Position numbers and translations under genes: made by a program
Notes under the pieces: generated by a model
The model's database searches: none
Told to the model about the DNA's origin: nothing
Seen by the model: only the letters and a program-made list of their open reading frames with translations
DNA from: Bugulina stolonifera
Lineage: Eukaryota > Bryozoa > Gymnolaemata > Cheilostomatida > Bugulidae
Direction: 5' to 3'
Length of the DNA: 64,000 nt
Assembly: GCA_935421135.1 (NCBI GenBank)
Contig: OW285193.1
Span: forward strand, 496,001-560,000
Shown: positions 49,101 through 64,000 of the stretch, in pieces
Numbering within the stretch: the stretch's first letter is position 1
Layout: each line of letters starts with the position of its first letter

Positions 49101-52100
49101 AACATCTTTTACTAGCTTACAAACTAATAACTTAAGTGAATTTGTCAAAAATCACAAATTTGACATTATGTTTCATGTATGCAAAGTTAAATATCGCATG
49201 CAAAGTCATGTTTTATTGGTTTTCATTCAACTTATGCATTCTGAACATTGGAAAAGTGACTGAAACACATTGTTACAAACAGCAATTTGGTACAAAACAC
49301 ACTTAAAACTTACTTTCATGCAATATTGAACATCTTTTACTAGTTTACAAACTAATAACTCAAGTGAATTTGTCAAAAATCACAAATTTGACATTATGTT
49401 TCATGTTTGCAAAGTTAAATATTGTATGCAAAGTCATGTTTTATTGATTTTCATTCAAATTCTGCATTCTGAACATTGCAAAAGTGGCTGAAACACATTG
49501 TTACAAGTAGCAATTTGGTACAAAACACACTTAAAACTTACTTTCATGCATTATTGAACATCTTTTACTAGTTTACAAACTAATAACTCAAGTGAATTTG
49601 ACAAAATCACAAATTTGACATTATGTTTAATGTTAGCAAAGTTAAATATTGTATGCAAAGTCATGTTTTATTGATTTTCAGTCAAATTATGCACTCTGAA
49701 CACTGCAAAAGTGACTGAAACAAATTGTTACAGACAGCAATTCGGTACAAAACACACTTAAAACTTACTTTCATGCAATATTGAACATCTTTTACTAGTT
49801 TACAAACTAATAACTCAAGTGAATTTGTCAACAGTCACAAATTTGACATTATGTTTCATGTTTGCAAAGTTAAATATTGCATGCAAAGTCATGTTTTATT
49901 GATTTTCATTCAAATTATGCATTCTGAACATTGGAAAAGTGGCTGAAACAACGTTGTTACAAAGAGCAATTTGGTACAAAACACACTTAAAACTTACTTT
50001 CATGCAATATTGAACATCTTTTACTAGCTTACAAACTAATAACTTAAGTGAATTTGTCAAAAATCACAAATTTGACATTATGTTTCATGTATGCAAAGTT
50101 AAATATTGCATGCAAAGTCATGTTTTATTGGTTTTCATTCAACTTATGCATTCTGAACATTGGAAAAGTGACTGAAACACATTGTTACAAACAGCAATTT
50201 GGTACAAAACACACTTAAAACTTACTTTCATGCAATATTGAACATCTTTTACTAGTTTACAAACTAATAACTCAAGTGAATTTGTCAAAAATCACAAATT
50301 TGACATTATGTTTCATGTTTGCTTAGTTAAATATTGTATGCAAAGTCATGTTTTATTGATTTTCATTCAAATTCTGCATTCTGAACATTGCAAAAGTGGC
50401 TGAAACACATTGTTACAAGTAGCAATTTGGTACAAAACACACTTAAAACTTACTTTCATGCATTATTGAACATCTTTTACTAGTTTACAAACTAATGAAT
50501 CAAGTGAATTTGACAAAATCACAAATTTGACATTATGTTTAATGTTAGCAAAGTTAAATATTGTATGCAAAGTCATGTTTTATTGATTTTCATTCAAATT
50601 ATGCATTCTGAACATTGCAAAAGTGACTGAAACACATTGTTACAAACAGCAATTCGGTACAAAACACACTTAAAACTTACTTTCATGCAACATTGAACAT
50701 CTTTTACTAGTTTACAAACGAACAATTCAAGTGATTTTGCCAAAAATCACAAATTTGACATTATGTTTCATGTTTACAAAGTTAAATATTGCATACAAAC
50801 TCATGTTTTATTGATTTTCATTCAAATTATGCATTCTGAACATTGGAAAAGTTACTGAAACACGTTGTTACAAAGAGCAATTCAGTACAAAACACACTTA
50901 AAACTTACTTTCATGCAATATTGAACATCTTTTACTAGTTTACAAACTAATAACTCAAGTGAATTTGTCAAAAATCACAAATTTGACATTATGTTTCATG
51001 TTTGCAAAGTTAAATATTGTATGCAAAGTCATGTTTTATTGATTTTCATTCAAATTATGCATTCTGAACATTGCAAAAGTGACTGAAACACATTGTTACA
51101 AACAGCAATTCGGTACAAAACACACTTAAAACTTACTTTCATGCAACATTGAACATCTTTTACTAGTTTACAAACGAACAATTCAAGTGATTTTGCCAAA
51201 AATCACAAATTTGACATTATGTTTCATGTTTACAAAGTTAAATATTGCATACAAACTCATGTTTTATTGATTTTCATTCAAATTATGCATTCTGAACATT
51301 GGAAAAGTGACTGAAACACGTTGTTACAAAGAGCAATTCAGTACAAAACACACTTAAAACTTACTTTCATGCAACATTGAACATCTTTTACTAGTTTACA
51401 AACGAACAATTCAAGTGATTTTGCCAAAAATCACAAATTTGACATTATGTTTCATGTTTACAAAGTTAAATATTGCATACAAACTCATGTTTTATTGATT
51501 TTCATTCAAATTATGCATTCTGAACATTGGAAAAGTGACTGAAACACGTTGTTACAAAGAGCAATTCAGTACAAAACACACTTAAAACTTACTTTCATGC
51601 AATATTGAACATCTTTTACTAGTTTACAAACTAATAACTCAAGTGAATTTGTCAAAAATCACAAATTTGACATTATGTTTCATGTTTGCTTAGTTAAATA
51701 TTGTATGCAAAGTCATGTTTTATTGATTTTCATTCAAATTCTGCATTCTGAACATTGCAAAAGTGGCTGAAACACATTGTTACAAGTAGCAATTTGGTAC
51801 AAAACACACTTAAAACTTACTTTCATGCATTATTGAACATCTTTTACTAGTTTACAAACTAATGACTCAAGTGAATTTGACAAAATCACAAATTTGACAT
51901 TATGTTTAATGTTAGCAAAGTTAAATATTGTATGCAAAGTCATGTTTTATTGATTTTCATTCAAATTATGCATTCTGAACATTGCAAAAGTGACTGAAAC
52001 ACATTGTTACAAACAGCAATTCGGTACAAAACACACTTAAAACTTACTTTCATGCAACATTGAACATCTTTTACTAGTTTACAAACGAACAATTCAAGTG

Positions 52101-53039
52101 ATTTTGCCAAAAATCACAAATTTGACATTATGTTTCATGTTTACAAAGTTAAATATTGCATACAAACTCATGTTTTATTGATTTTCATTCAAATTATGCA
52201 TTCTGAACATTGGAAAAGTGACTGAAACACGTTGTTACAAAGAGCAATTCAGTACAAAACACACTTAAAACTTACTTTCATGCAATATTGAACATCTTTT
52301 ACTAGTTTACAAACTAATAACTCAAGTGAATTTGTCAAAAATCACAAATTTGACATTATGTTTCATGTTTGCAAAGTTAAATATTGTATGCAAAGTCATG
52401 TTTTATTGATTTTCATTCAAATTATGCATTCTGAACATTGCAAAAGTGACTGAAACACATTGTTACAAACAGCAATTCGGTACAAAACACACTTAAAACT
52501 TACTTTCATGCAACATTGAACATCTTTTACTAGTTTACAAACGAACAATTCAAGTGATTTTGCCAAAAATCACAAATTTGACATTATGTTTCATGTTTAC
52601 AAAGTTAAATATTGCATACAAACTCATGTTTTATTGATTTTCATTCAAATTATGCATTCTGAACATTGGAAAAGTGACTGAAACACGTTGTTACAAAGAG
52701 CAATTCAGTACAAAACACACTTAAAACTTACTTTCATGCAATATTGAACATCTTTTACTAGTTTACAAACTAATAACTCAAGTGAATTTGTCAAAAATCA
52801 CAAATTTGACATTATGTTTCATGTTTGCAAAGTTAAATATTGTACGCAAAGTCATGTTTTATTGATTTTTATTCAAATTCTGCATTCTGAACATTGGAAA
52901 AGTGGCTGAAACAACGTTGTTACAAAGAGCAATTTGGTACAAAACACACTTAAAACTTACTTTCATGCAATATTGAACATCTTTTACTAGTTTACAAACT
53001 AATAACTCAAGTGAATTTGTCAAAAATCACAAATTTGAC

Positions 53040-56000
53040 ATTATGTTTCATGTTTGCAAAGTTAAATATTGTATGCAAAGTCATGTTTTATTGATTTTCA
53101 TTCAAATTCTGCATTCTGAACATTGCAAAAGTGACTGAAACACATTGTTACACACAGCAATTCAGTACAAAACACACTTAAAACTTACTTTCATGCAATA
53201 TTAAACGTCTTTCACTAGTTTACAAACTAATAACTCAAGTGAATTTGTCAAAAATCACAAATTTGACATTATGTTTCATGTTTACAAAGTTGAATATTGC
53301 ATGCAAAGGCATGTTATATTGATTTTCATTCAAATTATGCATTCTGAACATTGCAAAAGTGACTGAAACACATTGTTACAGACAGCAATTTGGTACAAAA
53401 CACACTGAAAACTTACTTTCATGCAACATTGAACATCTTTTACTAGTTTACAAACTAAGAACTCAAGTGAATTTGACAAAAAATCACAAATTTGACATTA
53501 TGTTCCATGTTTGCAAACTTAAATATTGTATGCAAAGTCATGTTTTATTGATTTTCAGTCAAATTATGCATTCTGAACACTGCAAAAGTGACTAAAACAA
53601 ATTGTTACAAACAGCAATTCGGTACAAAACCCACTTAAAACTTACTTTCATGCAATATTGAACATCGTTTACTAGTTTACAAACGAACAATTCAAGTGAT
53701 TTTGTCAAAAATCACAAATTTGACATTATGTTTCATGTTTACAAAGTTGAATATTGCATGCAAAGACATGTTTTATTGATTTTCATTGAAATTATGCATT
53801 CTGAACATTGCAAAAGTGACTGAAACACATTGTTACAAACAGCAATTTGGTACAAAACACACTGAAAACTTACTTTCATGCAACATTGAACATCTTTTAC
53901 TAGTTTACAAACTAATAACACAAGTGAATTTGACAAAAAATCACAAATTTGACATTATGTTTCATGTTTGCAAAGTTAAATATTGTATGCAAAGTCATGT
54001 TTTATTGGTTTTCATTCAAATTATGCATTCTGAACATTGCAAAAGTGACTGAAACACATTGTTACAAACAGCAATTCGGTACAAAACACACTTAAAACTT
54101 ACTTTCATGCAACATTGAACATCTTTTACTAGTTTACAAACGAACAATTCAAGTGATTTTGCCAAAAATCACAAATTTGACATTATGTTTCATGTTTACA
54201 AAGTTAAATATTGCATACAAACTCATGTTTTATTGATTTTCATTCAAATTATGCATTCTGAACATTGGAAAAGTGACTGAAACACGTTGTTACAAAGAGC
54301 AATTTGGTACAAAACACACTTAAAACTTACTTTCATGCAATATTGAACATCTTTTACTAGTTTACAAACTAATAACTCAAGTGAATTTGTCAAAAATCAC
54401 AAATTTGACATTATGTTTCATGTTTGCAAAGTTAAATATTGTACGCAAAGTCATGTTTTATTGATTTTCATTCAAATTCTGCATTCTGAACATTGCAAAA
54501 GTGACTGAAACACATTGTTACACACAGCAATTCAGTACAAAACACACTTAAAACTTACTTTCATGCAATATTAAACGTCTTTCACTAGTTTACAAACTAA
54601 TAACTCAAGTGAATTTGTCAAAAATCACAAATTTGACATTATGTTTCATGTTTACATAGTTGAATATTGCATGCAAAGTCATGTTTTATTGATTTTCATT
54701 CAAATTATGCATTCTGAACATTGCAAAAGTGACTGAAACACATTGTTACAGACAGCAATTTGGTACAAAACACACTGAAAACTTACTTTCATGCAACATT
54801 GAACATCTTTTACTAGTTTACAAACTAATAACACAAGTGAATTTGACAAAAAATCACAAATTTGACATTATGTTTCATGTTTGCAAAGTTAAATATTGTA
54901 TGCAAAGTCATGTTTTATTGATTTTAAGTCAAATTATGCATTCTGAACACTGCAAAAGTGACTGAAACAAATTGTTACAAACAGCAATTCGGTACAAAAC
55001 ACACTTAAAACTTACTTTCATGCAATATTGAACATCTTTTACTAGTTTACAAACGAACAATTCAGGTGATTTTGTCAAAAATCACAAATTTGACATTATG
55101 CTTCATGTTTACAAAGTTAAATATTGCATACAAACTCATGTTTTATTGATTTTCATTCAAATTATGCATTCTGAACATTGGAAAAGTGGCTGAAACAACG
55201 TTGTTACAAAGAGCAATTTGGTACAAAACACACTTAAAACTTACTTTCATGCAATATTGAACATCTTTTACTAGTTTACAAACTAATAACTCAAGTGAAT
55301 TTGTCAAAAATCACAAATTTGACATTATGTTTCATGTTTGCAAAGTTAAATATTGTATGCAAAGTCATGTTTTATTGATTTTCATTCAAATTCTGTATTC
55401 TGAACATTGCAAAAGTGACTGAAACACATTGTTACACACAGCAATTCGGTACAAAACACACTTAAAACTTACTTTCATGCAATATTAAACGTCTTTCACT
55501 AGTTTACAAACTAATAACTCAAGTGAATTTGTCAAAAATCACAAATTTGACATTATGTTTCATGTATGCAAAGTTAAATATTGCATGCAAAGTCATGTTT
55601 TATTGGTTTTCATTCAACTTATGCATTCTGAACATTGGAAAAGTGACTGAAACACATTGTTACAAACAGCAATTTGGTACAAAACACACTTAAAACTTAC
55701 TTTCATGCAATATTGAACATCTTTTACTAGTTTACAAACGAACAATTCAGGTGATTTTGTCAAAAATCACAAATTTGACATTATGCTTCATGTTTACAAA
55801 GTTAAATATTGCATACAAACTCATGTTTTATTGATTTTCATTCAAATTATGCATTCTGAACATTGGAAAAGTGGCTGAAACAACGTTGTTACAAAGAGCA
55901 ATTTGGTACAAAACACACTTAAAACTTACTTTCATGCAATATTGAACATCTCTTACTAGTTTACAAACTAATAACTCAAGTGAATTTGTCAAAAATCACA

Positions 56001-59000
56001 AATTTGACATTATGTTTCATGTTTGCACAGTTAAATATTGTATGCAAAGTCATGTTTTATTGATTTTCATTCAAATTCTGTATTCTGAACATTGCAAAAG
56101 TGACTGAAACACATTGTTACACACAGCAATTCGGTACAAAACACACTTAAAACTTACTTTCATGCAATATTAAACGTCTTTCACTAGTTTACAAACTAAT
56201 AACTCAAGTGAATTTGTCAAAAATCACAAATTTGACATTATGTTTCATGTTTGCAAAGTTAAATATTGTATGCAAAGTCATGTTCTATTGATTTTCATTC
56301 AAATCATGCATTCTGAACATTGCAAAAATGACTGAAAGACATTGTTACAAAATGCAATTTGGTACAAAACACACTGAAAACTTACTTTCATGCAATATTG
56401 AACATCTTTACTAGCTTACAAACTAATAACTTAAGTGAATTTGTCAAAAATCACAAATTTGACATTATGTTTCATGTTTGCAAAGTTAAATATTGTATGC
56501 AAAGTCATGTTTTATTGATTTTCATTCAAATTCTGCATTCTGAACATTGCAAAAGTGACTGAAACACATTGTTACACACAGCAATTCAGTACAAAACACA
56601 CTTAAAACTTACTTTCATGCAATATTAAACGTCTTTCACTAGTTTACAAACTAATAACTCAAGTGAATTTGTCAAAAATCACAAATTTGACATTATGTTT
56701 CATGTTTACAAAGTTGAATATTGCATGCAAAGGCATGTTATATTGATTTTCATTCAAATTATGCATTCTGAACATTGCAAAAGTGACTGAAACACATTGT
56801 TACAGACAGCAATTTGGTACAAAACACACTGAAAACTTACTTTCATGCAACATTGAACATCTTTTACTAGTTTACAAACTAAGAACTCAAGTGAATTTGA
56901 CAAAAAATCACAAATTTGACATTATGTTCCATGTTTGCAAACTTAAATATTGTATGCAAAGTCATGTTTTATTGATTTTCAGTCAAATTATGCATTCTGA
57001 ACACTGCAAAAGTGACTAAAACAAATTGTTACAAACAGCAATTCGGTACAAAACCCACTTAAAACTTACTTTCATGCAATATTGAACATCGTTTACTAGT
57101 TTACAAACGAACAATTCAAGTGATTTTGTCAAAAATCACAAATTTGACATTATGTTTCATGTTTACAAAGTTGAATATTGCATGCAAAGACATGTTTTAT
57201 TGATTTTCATTGAAATTATGCATTCTGAACATTGCAAAAGTGACTGAAACACATTGTTACAAACAGCAATTTGGTACAAAACACACTGAAAACTTACTTT
57301 CATGCAACATTGAACATCTTTTACTAGTTTACAAACTAATAACACAAGTGAATTTGACAAAAAATCACAAATTTGACATTATGTTTCATGTTTGCAAAGT
57401 TAAATATTGTATGCAAAGTCATGTTTTATTGGTTTTCATTCAAATTATGCATTCTGAACATTGCAAAAGTGACTGAAACACATTGTTACAAACAGCAATT
57501 CGGTACAAAACACACTTAAAACTTACTTTCATGCAACATTGAACATCTTTTACTAGTTTACAAACGAACAATTCAAGTGATTTTGCCAAAAATCACAAAT
57601 TTGACATTATGTTTCATGTTTACAAAGTTAAATGTTGCATACAAACTCATGTTTTATTGATTTTCATTCAAATTATGCATTCTGAACATTGGAAAAGTGA
57701 CTGAAACACGTTGTTACAAAGAGCAATTTGGTACAAAACACACTTAAAACTTACTTTCATGCAATATTGAACATCTTTTACTAGTTTACAAACTAATAAC
57801 TCAAGTGAATTTGTCAAAAATCACAAATTTGACATTATGTTTCATGTTTGCAAAGTTAAATATTGTACGCAAAGTCATGTTTTATTGATTTTCATTCAAA
57901 TTCTGCATTCTGAACATTGCAAAAGTGACTGAAACACATTGTTACACACAGCAATTCAGTACAAAACACACTTAAAACTTACTTTCATGCAATATTAAAC
58001 GTCTTTCACTAGTTTACAAACTAATAACTCAAGTGAATTTGTCAAAAATCACAAATTTGACATTATGTTTCATGTTTACAAAGTTGAATATTGCATGCAA
58101 AGTCATGTTATATTGATTTTCATTCAAATTATGCATTCTGAACATTGCAAAAGTGACTGAAACACATTGTTACAGACAGCAATTTGGTACAAAACACACT
58201 GAAAACTTACTTTCATGCAACATTGAACATCTTTTACTAGTTTACAAACTAATAACACAAGTGAATTTGACAAAAAATCACAAATTTGACATTATGTTTC
58301 ATGTTTGCAAAGTTAAATATTGTATGCAAAGTCATGTTTTATTGATTTTAAGTCAAATTATGCATTCTGAACACTGCAAAAGTGACTGAAACAAATTGTT
58401 ACAAACAGCAATTCGGTACAAAACACACTTAAAACTTACTTTCATGCAATATTGAACATCTTTTACTAGTTTACAAACGAACAATTCAGGTGATTTTGTC
58501 AAAAATCACAAATTTGACATTATGCTTCATGTTTACAAAGTTAAATATTGCATACAAACTCATGTTTTATTGATTTTCATTCAAATTATGCATTCTGAAC
58601 ATTGGAAAAGTGGCTGAAACAACGTTGTTACAAAGAGCAATTTGGTACAAAACACACTTAAAACTTACTTTCATGCAATATTGAACATCTTTTACTAGTT
58701 TACAAACTAATAACTCAAGTGAATTTGTCAAAAATCACAAATTTGACATTATGTTTCATGTTTGCAAAGTTAAATATTGTATGCAAAGTCATGTTTTATT
58801 GATTTTCATTCAAATTCTGTATTCTGAACATTGCAAAAGTGACTGAAACACATTGTTACACACAGCAATTCGGTACAAAACACACTTAAAACTTACTTTC
58901 ATGCAATATTAAACGTCTTTCACTAGTTTACAAACTAATAACTCAAGTGAATTTGTCAAAAATCACAAATTTGACATTATGTTTCATGTATGCAAAGTTA

Positions 59001-59884
59001 AATATTGCATGCAAAGTCATGTTTTATTGGTTTTCATTCAACTTATGCATTCTGAACATTGGAAAAGTGACTGAAACACATTGTTACAAACAGCAATTTG
59101 GTACAAAACACACTTAAAACTTACTTTCATGCAATATTGAACATCTTTTACTAGTTTACAAACGAACAATTCAGGTGATTTTGTCAAAAATCACAAATTT
59201 GACATTATGCTTCATGTTTACAAAGTTAAATATTGCATACAAACTCATGTTTTATTGATTTTCATTCAAATTATGCATTCTGAACATTGGAAAAGTGGCT
59301 GAAACAACGTTGTTACAAAGAGCAATTTGGTACAAAACACACTTAAAACTTACTTTCATGCAATATTGAACATCTCTTACTAGTTTACAAACTAATAACT
59401 CAAGTGAATTTGTCAAAAATCACAAATTTGACATTATCTTTCATGTTTGCACAGTTAAATATTGTATGCAAAGTCATGTTTTATTGATTTTCATTCAAAT
59501 TCTGTATTCTGAACATTGCAAAAGTGACTGAAACACATTGTTACACACAGCAATTCGGTACAAAACACACTTAAAACTTACTTTCATGCAATATTAAACG
59601 TCTTTCACTAGTTTACAAACTAATAACTCAAGTGAATTTGTCAAAAATCACAAATTTGACATTATGTTTCATGTTTGCAAAGTTAAATATTGTATGCAAA
59701 GTCATGTTCTATTGATTTTCATTCAAATCATGCATTCTGAACATTGCAAAAATGACTGAAAGACATTGTTACAAAATGCAATTTGGTACAAAACACACTG
59801 AAAACTTACTTTCATGCAATATTGAACATCTTTACTAGCTTACAAACTAATAACTTAAGTGAATTTGTCAAAAATCACAAATTT
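53040..59884 (+). repeat. Abutting 15-monomer duplication (2 x 3424 bp)
   Basis: The blocks at about 53040-56464 and 56465-59884 repeat one another at a constant 3424-bp offset, shown by variant monomers at 53359/56783, 53739/57163, 54729/58153 and 56359/59783. By eye I saw only a handful of differences, for example TTTACATAG at about 54653 against TTTACAAAG, AAATGTTGC at about 57631 against AAATATTGC, and ATTATCTTTC at about 59435 against ATTATGTTTC. The duplication is therefore recent, or an assembly artefact. Confidence 0.75.
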
Positions 59885-62800
59885 GACATTATGTTTCATG
59901 TATGCAAAGTTAAATATTGCATGCAAAGTCATGTTTTATTGGTTTTCATTCAACTTATGCATTCTGAACATTGGAAAAGTGACTGAAACACATTGTTACA
60001 AACAGCAATTTGGTACAAAACACACTTAAAACTTACTTTCATGCAATATTGAACATCTTTTACTAGTTTACAAACTAATAACTCAAGTGAATTTGTCAAA
60101 AATCACAAATTTGACATTATGTTTCATGTTTGCAAAGTTAAATATTGTATGCAAAGTCATGTTTTATTGATTTTCATTCAAATTATGCATTCTGAACATT
60201 GCAAAAGTGACTGAAACACATTGTTACAAACAGCAATTCGGTACAAAACACACTTAAAACTTACTTTCATGCAACATTGAACATCTTTTACTAGTTTACA
60301 AACGAACAATTCAAGTGATTTTGCCAAAAATCACAAATTTGACATTATGTTTCATGTTTACAAAGTTAAATATTGCATACAAACTCATGTTTTATTGATT
60401 TTCATTCAAATTATGCATTCTGAACATTGGAAAAGTGACTGAAACACGTTGTTACAAAGAGCAATTCAGTACAAAACACACTTAAAACTTACTTTCATGC
60501 AATATTGAACATCTTTTACTAGTTTACAAACTAATAACTCAAGTGAATTTGTCAAAAATCACAAATTTGACATTATGTTTCATGTTTGCAAAGTTAAATA
60601 TTGTATGCAAAGTCATGTTTTATTGATTTTCATTCAAATTATGCATTCTGAACATTGCAAAAGTGACTGAAACACATTGTTACAAACAGCAATTCGGTAC
60701 AAAACACACTTAAAACTTACTTTCATGCAACATTGAACATCTTTTACTAGTTTACAAACGAACAATTCAAGTGATTTTGCCAAAAATCACAAATTTGACA
60801 TTATGTTTCATGTTTACAAAGTTAAATATTGCATACAAACTCATGTTTTATTGATTTTCATTCAAATTATGCATTCTGAACATTGGAAAAGTGACTGAAA
60901 CACGTTGTTACAAAGAGCAATTCAGTACAAAACACACTTAAAACTTACTTTCATGCAACATTGAACATCTTTTACTAGTTTACAAACTAACAATTCAAGT
61001 GATTTTGCCAAAAATCACAAATTTGACATTATGTTTCATGTTTACAAAGTTAAATATTGCATACAAACTCATGTTTTATTGATTTTCATTCAAATTATGC
61101 ATTCTGAACATTGGAAAAGTGACTGAAACACGTTGTTACAAAGAGCAATTCAGTACAAAACACACTTAAAACTTACTTTCATGCAATATTGAACATCTTT
61201 TACTAGTTTACAAACTAATAACTCAAGTGAATTTGTCAAAAATCACAAATTTGACATTATGTTTCATGTTTGCTTAGTTAAATATTGTATGCAAAGTCAT
61301 GTTTTATTGATTTTCATTCAAATTCTGCATTCTGAACATTGCAAAAGTGGCTGAAACACATTGTTACAAGTAGCAATTTGGTACAAAACACACTTAAAAC
61401 TTACTTTCATGCATTATTGAACATCTTTTACTAGTTTACAAACTAATGACTCAAGTGAATTTGACAAAATCACAAATTTGACATTATGTTTAATGTTAGC
61501 AAAGTTAAATATTGTATGCAAAGTCATGTTTTATTGATTTTCATTCAAATTATGCATTCTGAACATTGCAAAAGTGACTGAAACACATTGTTACAAACAG
61601 CAATTCGGTACAAAACACACTTAAAACTTACTTTCATGCAACATTGAACATCTTTTACTAGTTTACAAACGAACAATTCAAGTGATTTTGCCAAAAATCA
61701 CAAATTTGACATTATGTTTCATGTTTACAAAGTTAAATATTGCATACAAACTCATGTTTTATTGATTTTCATTCAAATTATGCATTCTGAACATTGGAAA
61801 AGTGACTGAAACACGTTGTTACAAAGAGCAATTCAGTACAAAACACACTTAAAACTTACTTTCATGCAATATTGAACATCTTTTACTAGTTTACAAACTA
61901 ATAACTCAAGTGAATTTGTCAAAAATCACAAATTTGACATTATGTTTCATGTTTGCAAAGTTAAATATTGTATGCAAAGTCATGTTTTATTGATTTTCAT
62001 TCAAATTATGCATTCTGAACATTGCAAAAGTGACTGAAACACATTGTTACAAACAGCAATTCGGTACAAAACACACTTAAAACTTACTTTCATGCAACAT
62101 TGAACATCTTTTACTAGTTTACAAACGAACAATTCAAGTGATTTTGCCAAAAATCACAAATTTGACATTATGTTTCATGTTTACAAAGTTAAATATTGCA
62201 TACAAACTCATGTTTTATTGATTTTCATTCAAATTATGCATTCTGAACATTGGAAAAGTGACTGAAACACGTTGTTACAAAGAGCAATTCAGTACAAAAC
62301 ACACTTAAAACTTACTTTCATGCAATATTGAACATCTTTTACTAGTTTACAAACTAATAACTCAAGTGAATTTGTCAAAAATCACAAATTTGACATTATG
62401 TTTCATGTTTGCAAAGTTAAATATTGTACGCAAAGTCATGTTTTATTGATTTTTATTCAAATTCTGCATTCTGAACATTGCAAAAGTGACTGAAACACAT
62501 TGTTACACACAGCAATTCAGTACAAAACACACTTAAAACTTACTTTCATGCAATATTAAACGTCTTTCACTAGTTTACAAACTAATAACTCAAGTGAATT
62601 TGTCAAAAATCACAAATTTGACATTATGTTTCATGTTTACAAAGTTGAATATTGCATGCAAAGGCATGTTATATTGATTTTCATTCAAATTATGCATTCT
62701 GAACATTGCAAAAGTGACTGAAACACATTGTTACAGACAGCAATTTGGTACAAAACACACTGAAAACTTACTTTCATGCAACATTGAACATCTTTTACTA

Positions 62801-64000
62801 GTTTACAAACTAAGAACTCAAGTGAATTTGACAAAAAATCACAAATTTGACATTATGTTCCATGTTTGCAAACTTAAATATTGTATGCAAAGTCATGTTT
62901 TATTGATTTTCAGTCAAATTATGCATTCTGAACACTGCAAAAGTGACTAAAACAAATTGTTACAAACAGCAATTCGGTACAAAACCCACTTAAAACTTAC
63001 TTTCATGCAATATTGAACATCGTTTACTAGTTTACAAACGAACAATTCAAGTGATTTTGTCAAAAATCACAAATTTGACATTATGTTTCATGTTTACAAA
63101 GTTGAATATTGCATGCAAAGACATGTTTTATTGATTTTCATTGAAATTATGCATTCTGAACATTGCAAAAGTGACTGAAACACATTGTTACAAACAGCAA
63201 TTTGGTACAAAACACACTGAAAACTTACTTTCATGCAACATTGAACATCTTTTACTAGTTTACAAACTAATAACACAAGTGAATTTGACAAAAAATCACA
63301 AATTTGACATTATGTTTCATGTTTGCAAAGTTAAATATTGTATGCAAAGTCATGTTTTATTGGTTTTCATTCAAATTATGCATTCTGAACATTGCAAAAG
63401 TGACTGAAACACATTGTTACAAACAGCAATTCGGTACAAAACACACTTAAAACTTACTTTCATGCAACATTGAACATCTTTTACTAGTTTACAAACGAAC
63501 AATTCAAGTGATTTTGCCAAAAATCACAAATTTGACATTATGTTTCATGTTTACAAAGTTAAATATTGCATACAAACTCATGTTTTATTGATTTTCATTC
63601 AAATTATGCATTCTGAACATTGGAAAAGTGACTGAAACACGTTGTTACAAAGAGCAATTTGGTACAAAACACACTTAAAACTTACTTTCATGCAATATTG
63701 AACATCTTTTACTAGTTTACAAACTAATAACTCAAGTGAATTTGTCAAAAATCACAAATTTGACATTATGTTTCATGTTTGCAAAGTTAAATATTGTACG
63801 CAAAGTCATGTTTTATTGATTTTCATTCAAATTCTGCATTCTGAACATTGCAAAAGTGACTGAAACACATTGTTACACACAGCAATTCAGTACAAAACAC
63901 ACTTAAAACTTACTTTCATGCAATATTAAACGTCTTTCACTAGTTTACAAACTAATAACTCAAGTGAATTTGTCAAAAATCACAAATTTGACATTATGTT

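Larger units (their letters stand above)
29053..64000 (+). repeat. 228-bp satellite array, right arm (about 153 monomers)
   Basis: This is the same satellite family in the same orientation, and it runs off the window end. The arm starts inside a monomer: after the duplicated ACTAG it continues with TTTACAAACTAATAACTCAA, exactly where the left arm was cut at 22403. The two arms are therefore one array split by the retrotransposon. Variant series differ along the arm: 14-mer order at about 36.5-43.8 kb, 8-mer at about 45-49 kb, 15-mer at about 53-59.9 kb. Monomers carrying GTGATTTTGCC and CAACATTG variants dominate 50.6-52.8 and 60.2-62.4 kb. No gene or other mobile element was seen in it. Confidence 0.97.

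Noticed and set aside
29053..64000. The 65-88 codon frames of the right arm, such as the one starting at 53786
   Set aside because: These are the same satellite-borne frames. Their repetition reflects sequence duplication, not selection for protein.
1..64000. CRISPR array or bacterial repeat system
   Set aside because: Repeat units are 228 bp and contiguous with no unique spacers, there are no cas genes, and the inserted element is a eukaryotic retrotransposon.

Overview
The window is eukaryotic, almost certainly animal, and holds only two things. The first is a very long tandem satellite array. The second is one young, apparently complete Ty3/gypsy-type LTR retrotransposon inserted into it. 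I see no host gene, rRNA, tRNA, CRISPR array or bacterial-type operon. The species cannot be fixed from the sequence. The pol type (K02A2.6-like integrase/RT, tRNA-Leu-like primer site) is common in marine invertebrates and fish, so an invertebrate or fish heterochromatic or centromeric region is a reasonable guess.

Layout. 1-22403: about 98 head-to-tail copies of a 228-bp monomer (about 27% GC, all in one orientation). 22404-29052: a 6649-bp retrotransposon flanked by the 5-bp target duplication ACTAG. 29053-64000: about 153 more monomers of the same family, continuing in exact phase. Monomers fall into diagnostic variants arranged in several different local higher-order repeats: 7-mers at about 0.2-5 kb, 9-mers at about 10-16 kb, 14-mers at about 36.5-43.8 kb, 8-mers at about 45-49 kb and a 15-mer doublet at about 53-59.9 kb. 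A 40-monomer (9118-bp) displacement links about 32.7-37.0 kb to about 41.8-46.1 kb.

The retrotransposon. Two 199-bp LTRs differ at one base. A tRNA-Leu-like primer binding site abuts the 5' LTR. Gag (389 codons, two CCHC knuckles, RS-rich tail) ends in UGA followed by CUAG. Protease, reverse transcriptase, RNase H and integrase follow in the same reading frame, so Gag-Pol is probably made by stop-codon readthrough. After pol comes an unusual third ORF (350 codons: arginine cluster, three CCHC-like knuckles, coiled coil) in the position where retroviruses carry env. A splice donor in the LTR and a perfect TACTAAC branch point on the pol stop codon suggest how this ORF might be expressed. Further downstream are a 33-A run ending in GGGAGCATGT, a small basic ORF that runs into the 3' LTR, and a second polypurine tract that defines the LTR edge.

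Most noteworthy are the UGA-CUAG readthrough junction, the knuckle/coiled-coil ORF3, the duplicated polypurine-like tracts around the 3' LTR, and the clean insertion that can be compared with unoccupied paralogous sites elsewhere in the array.
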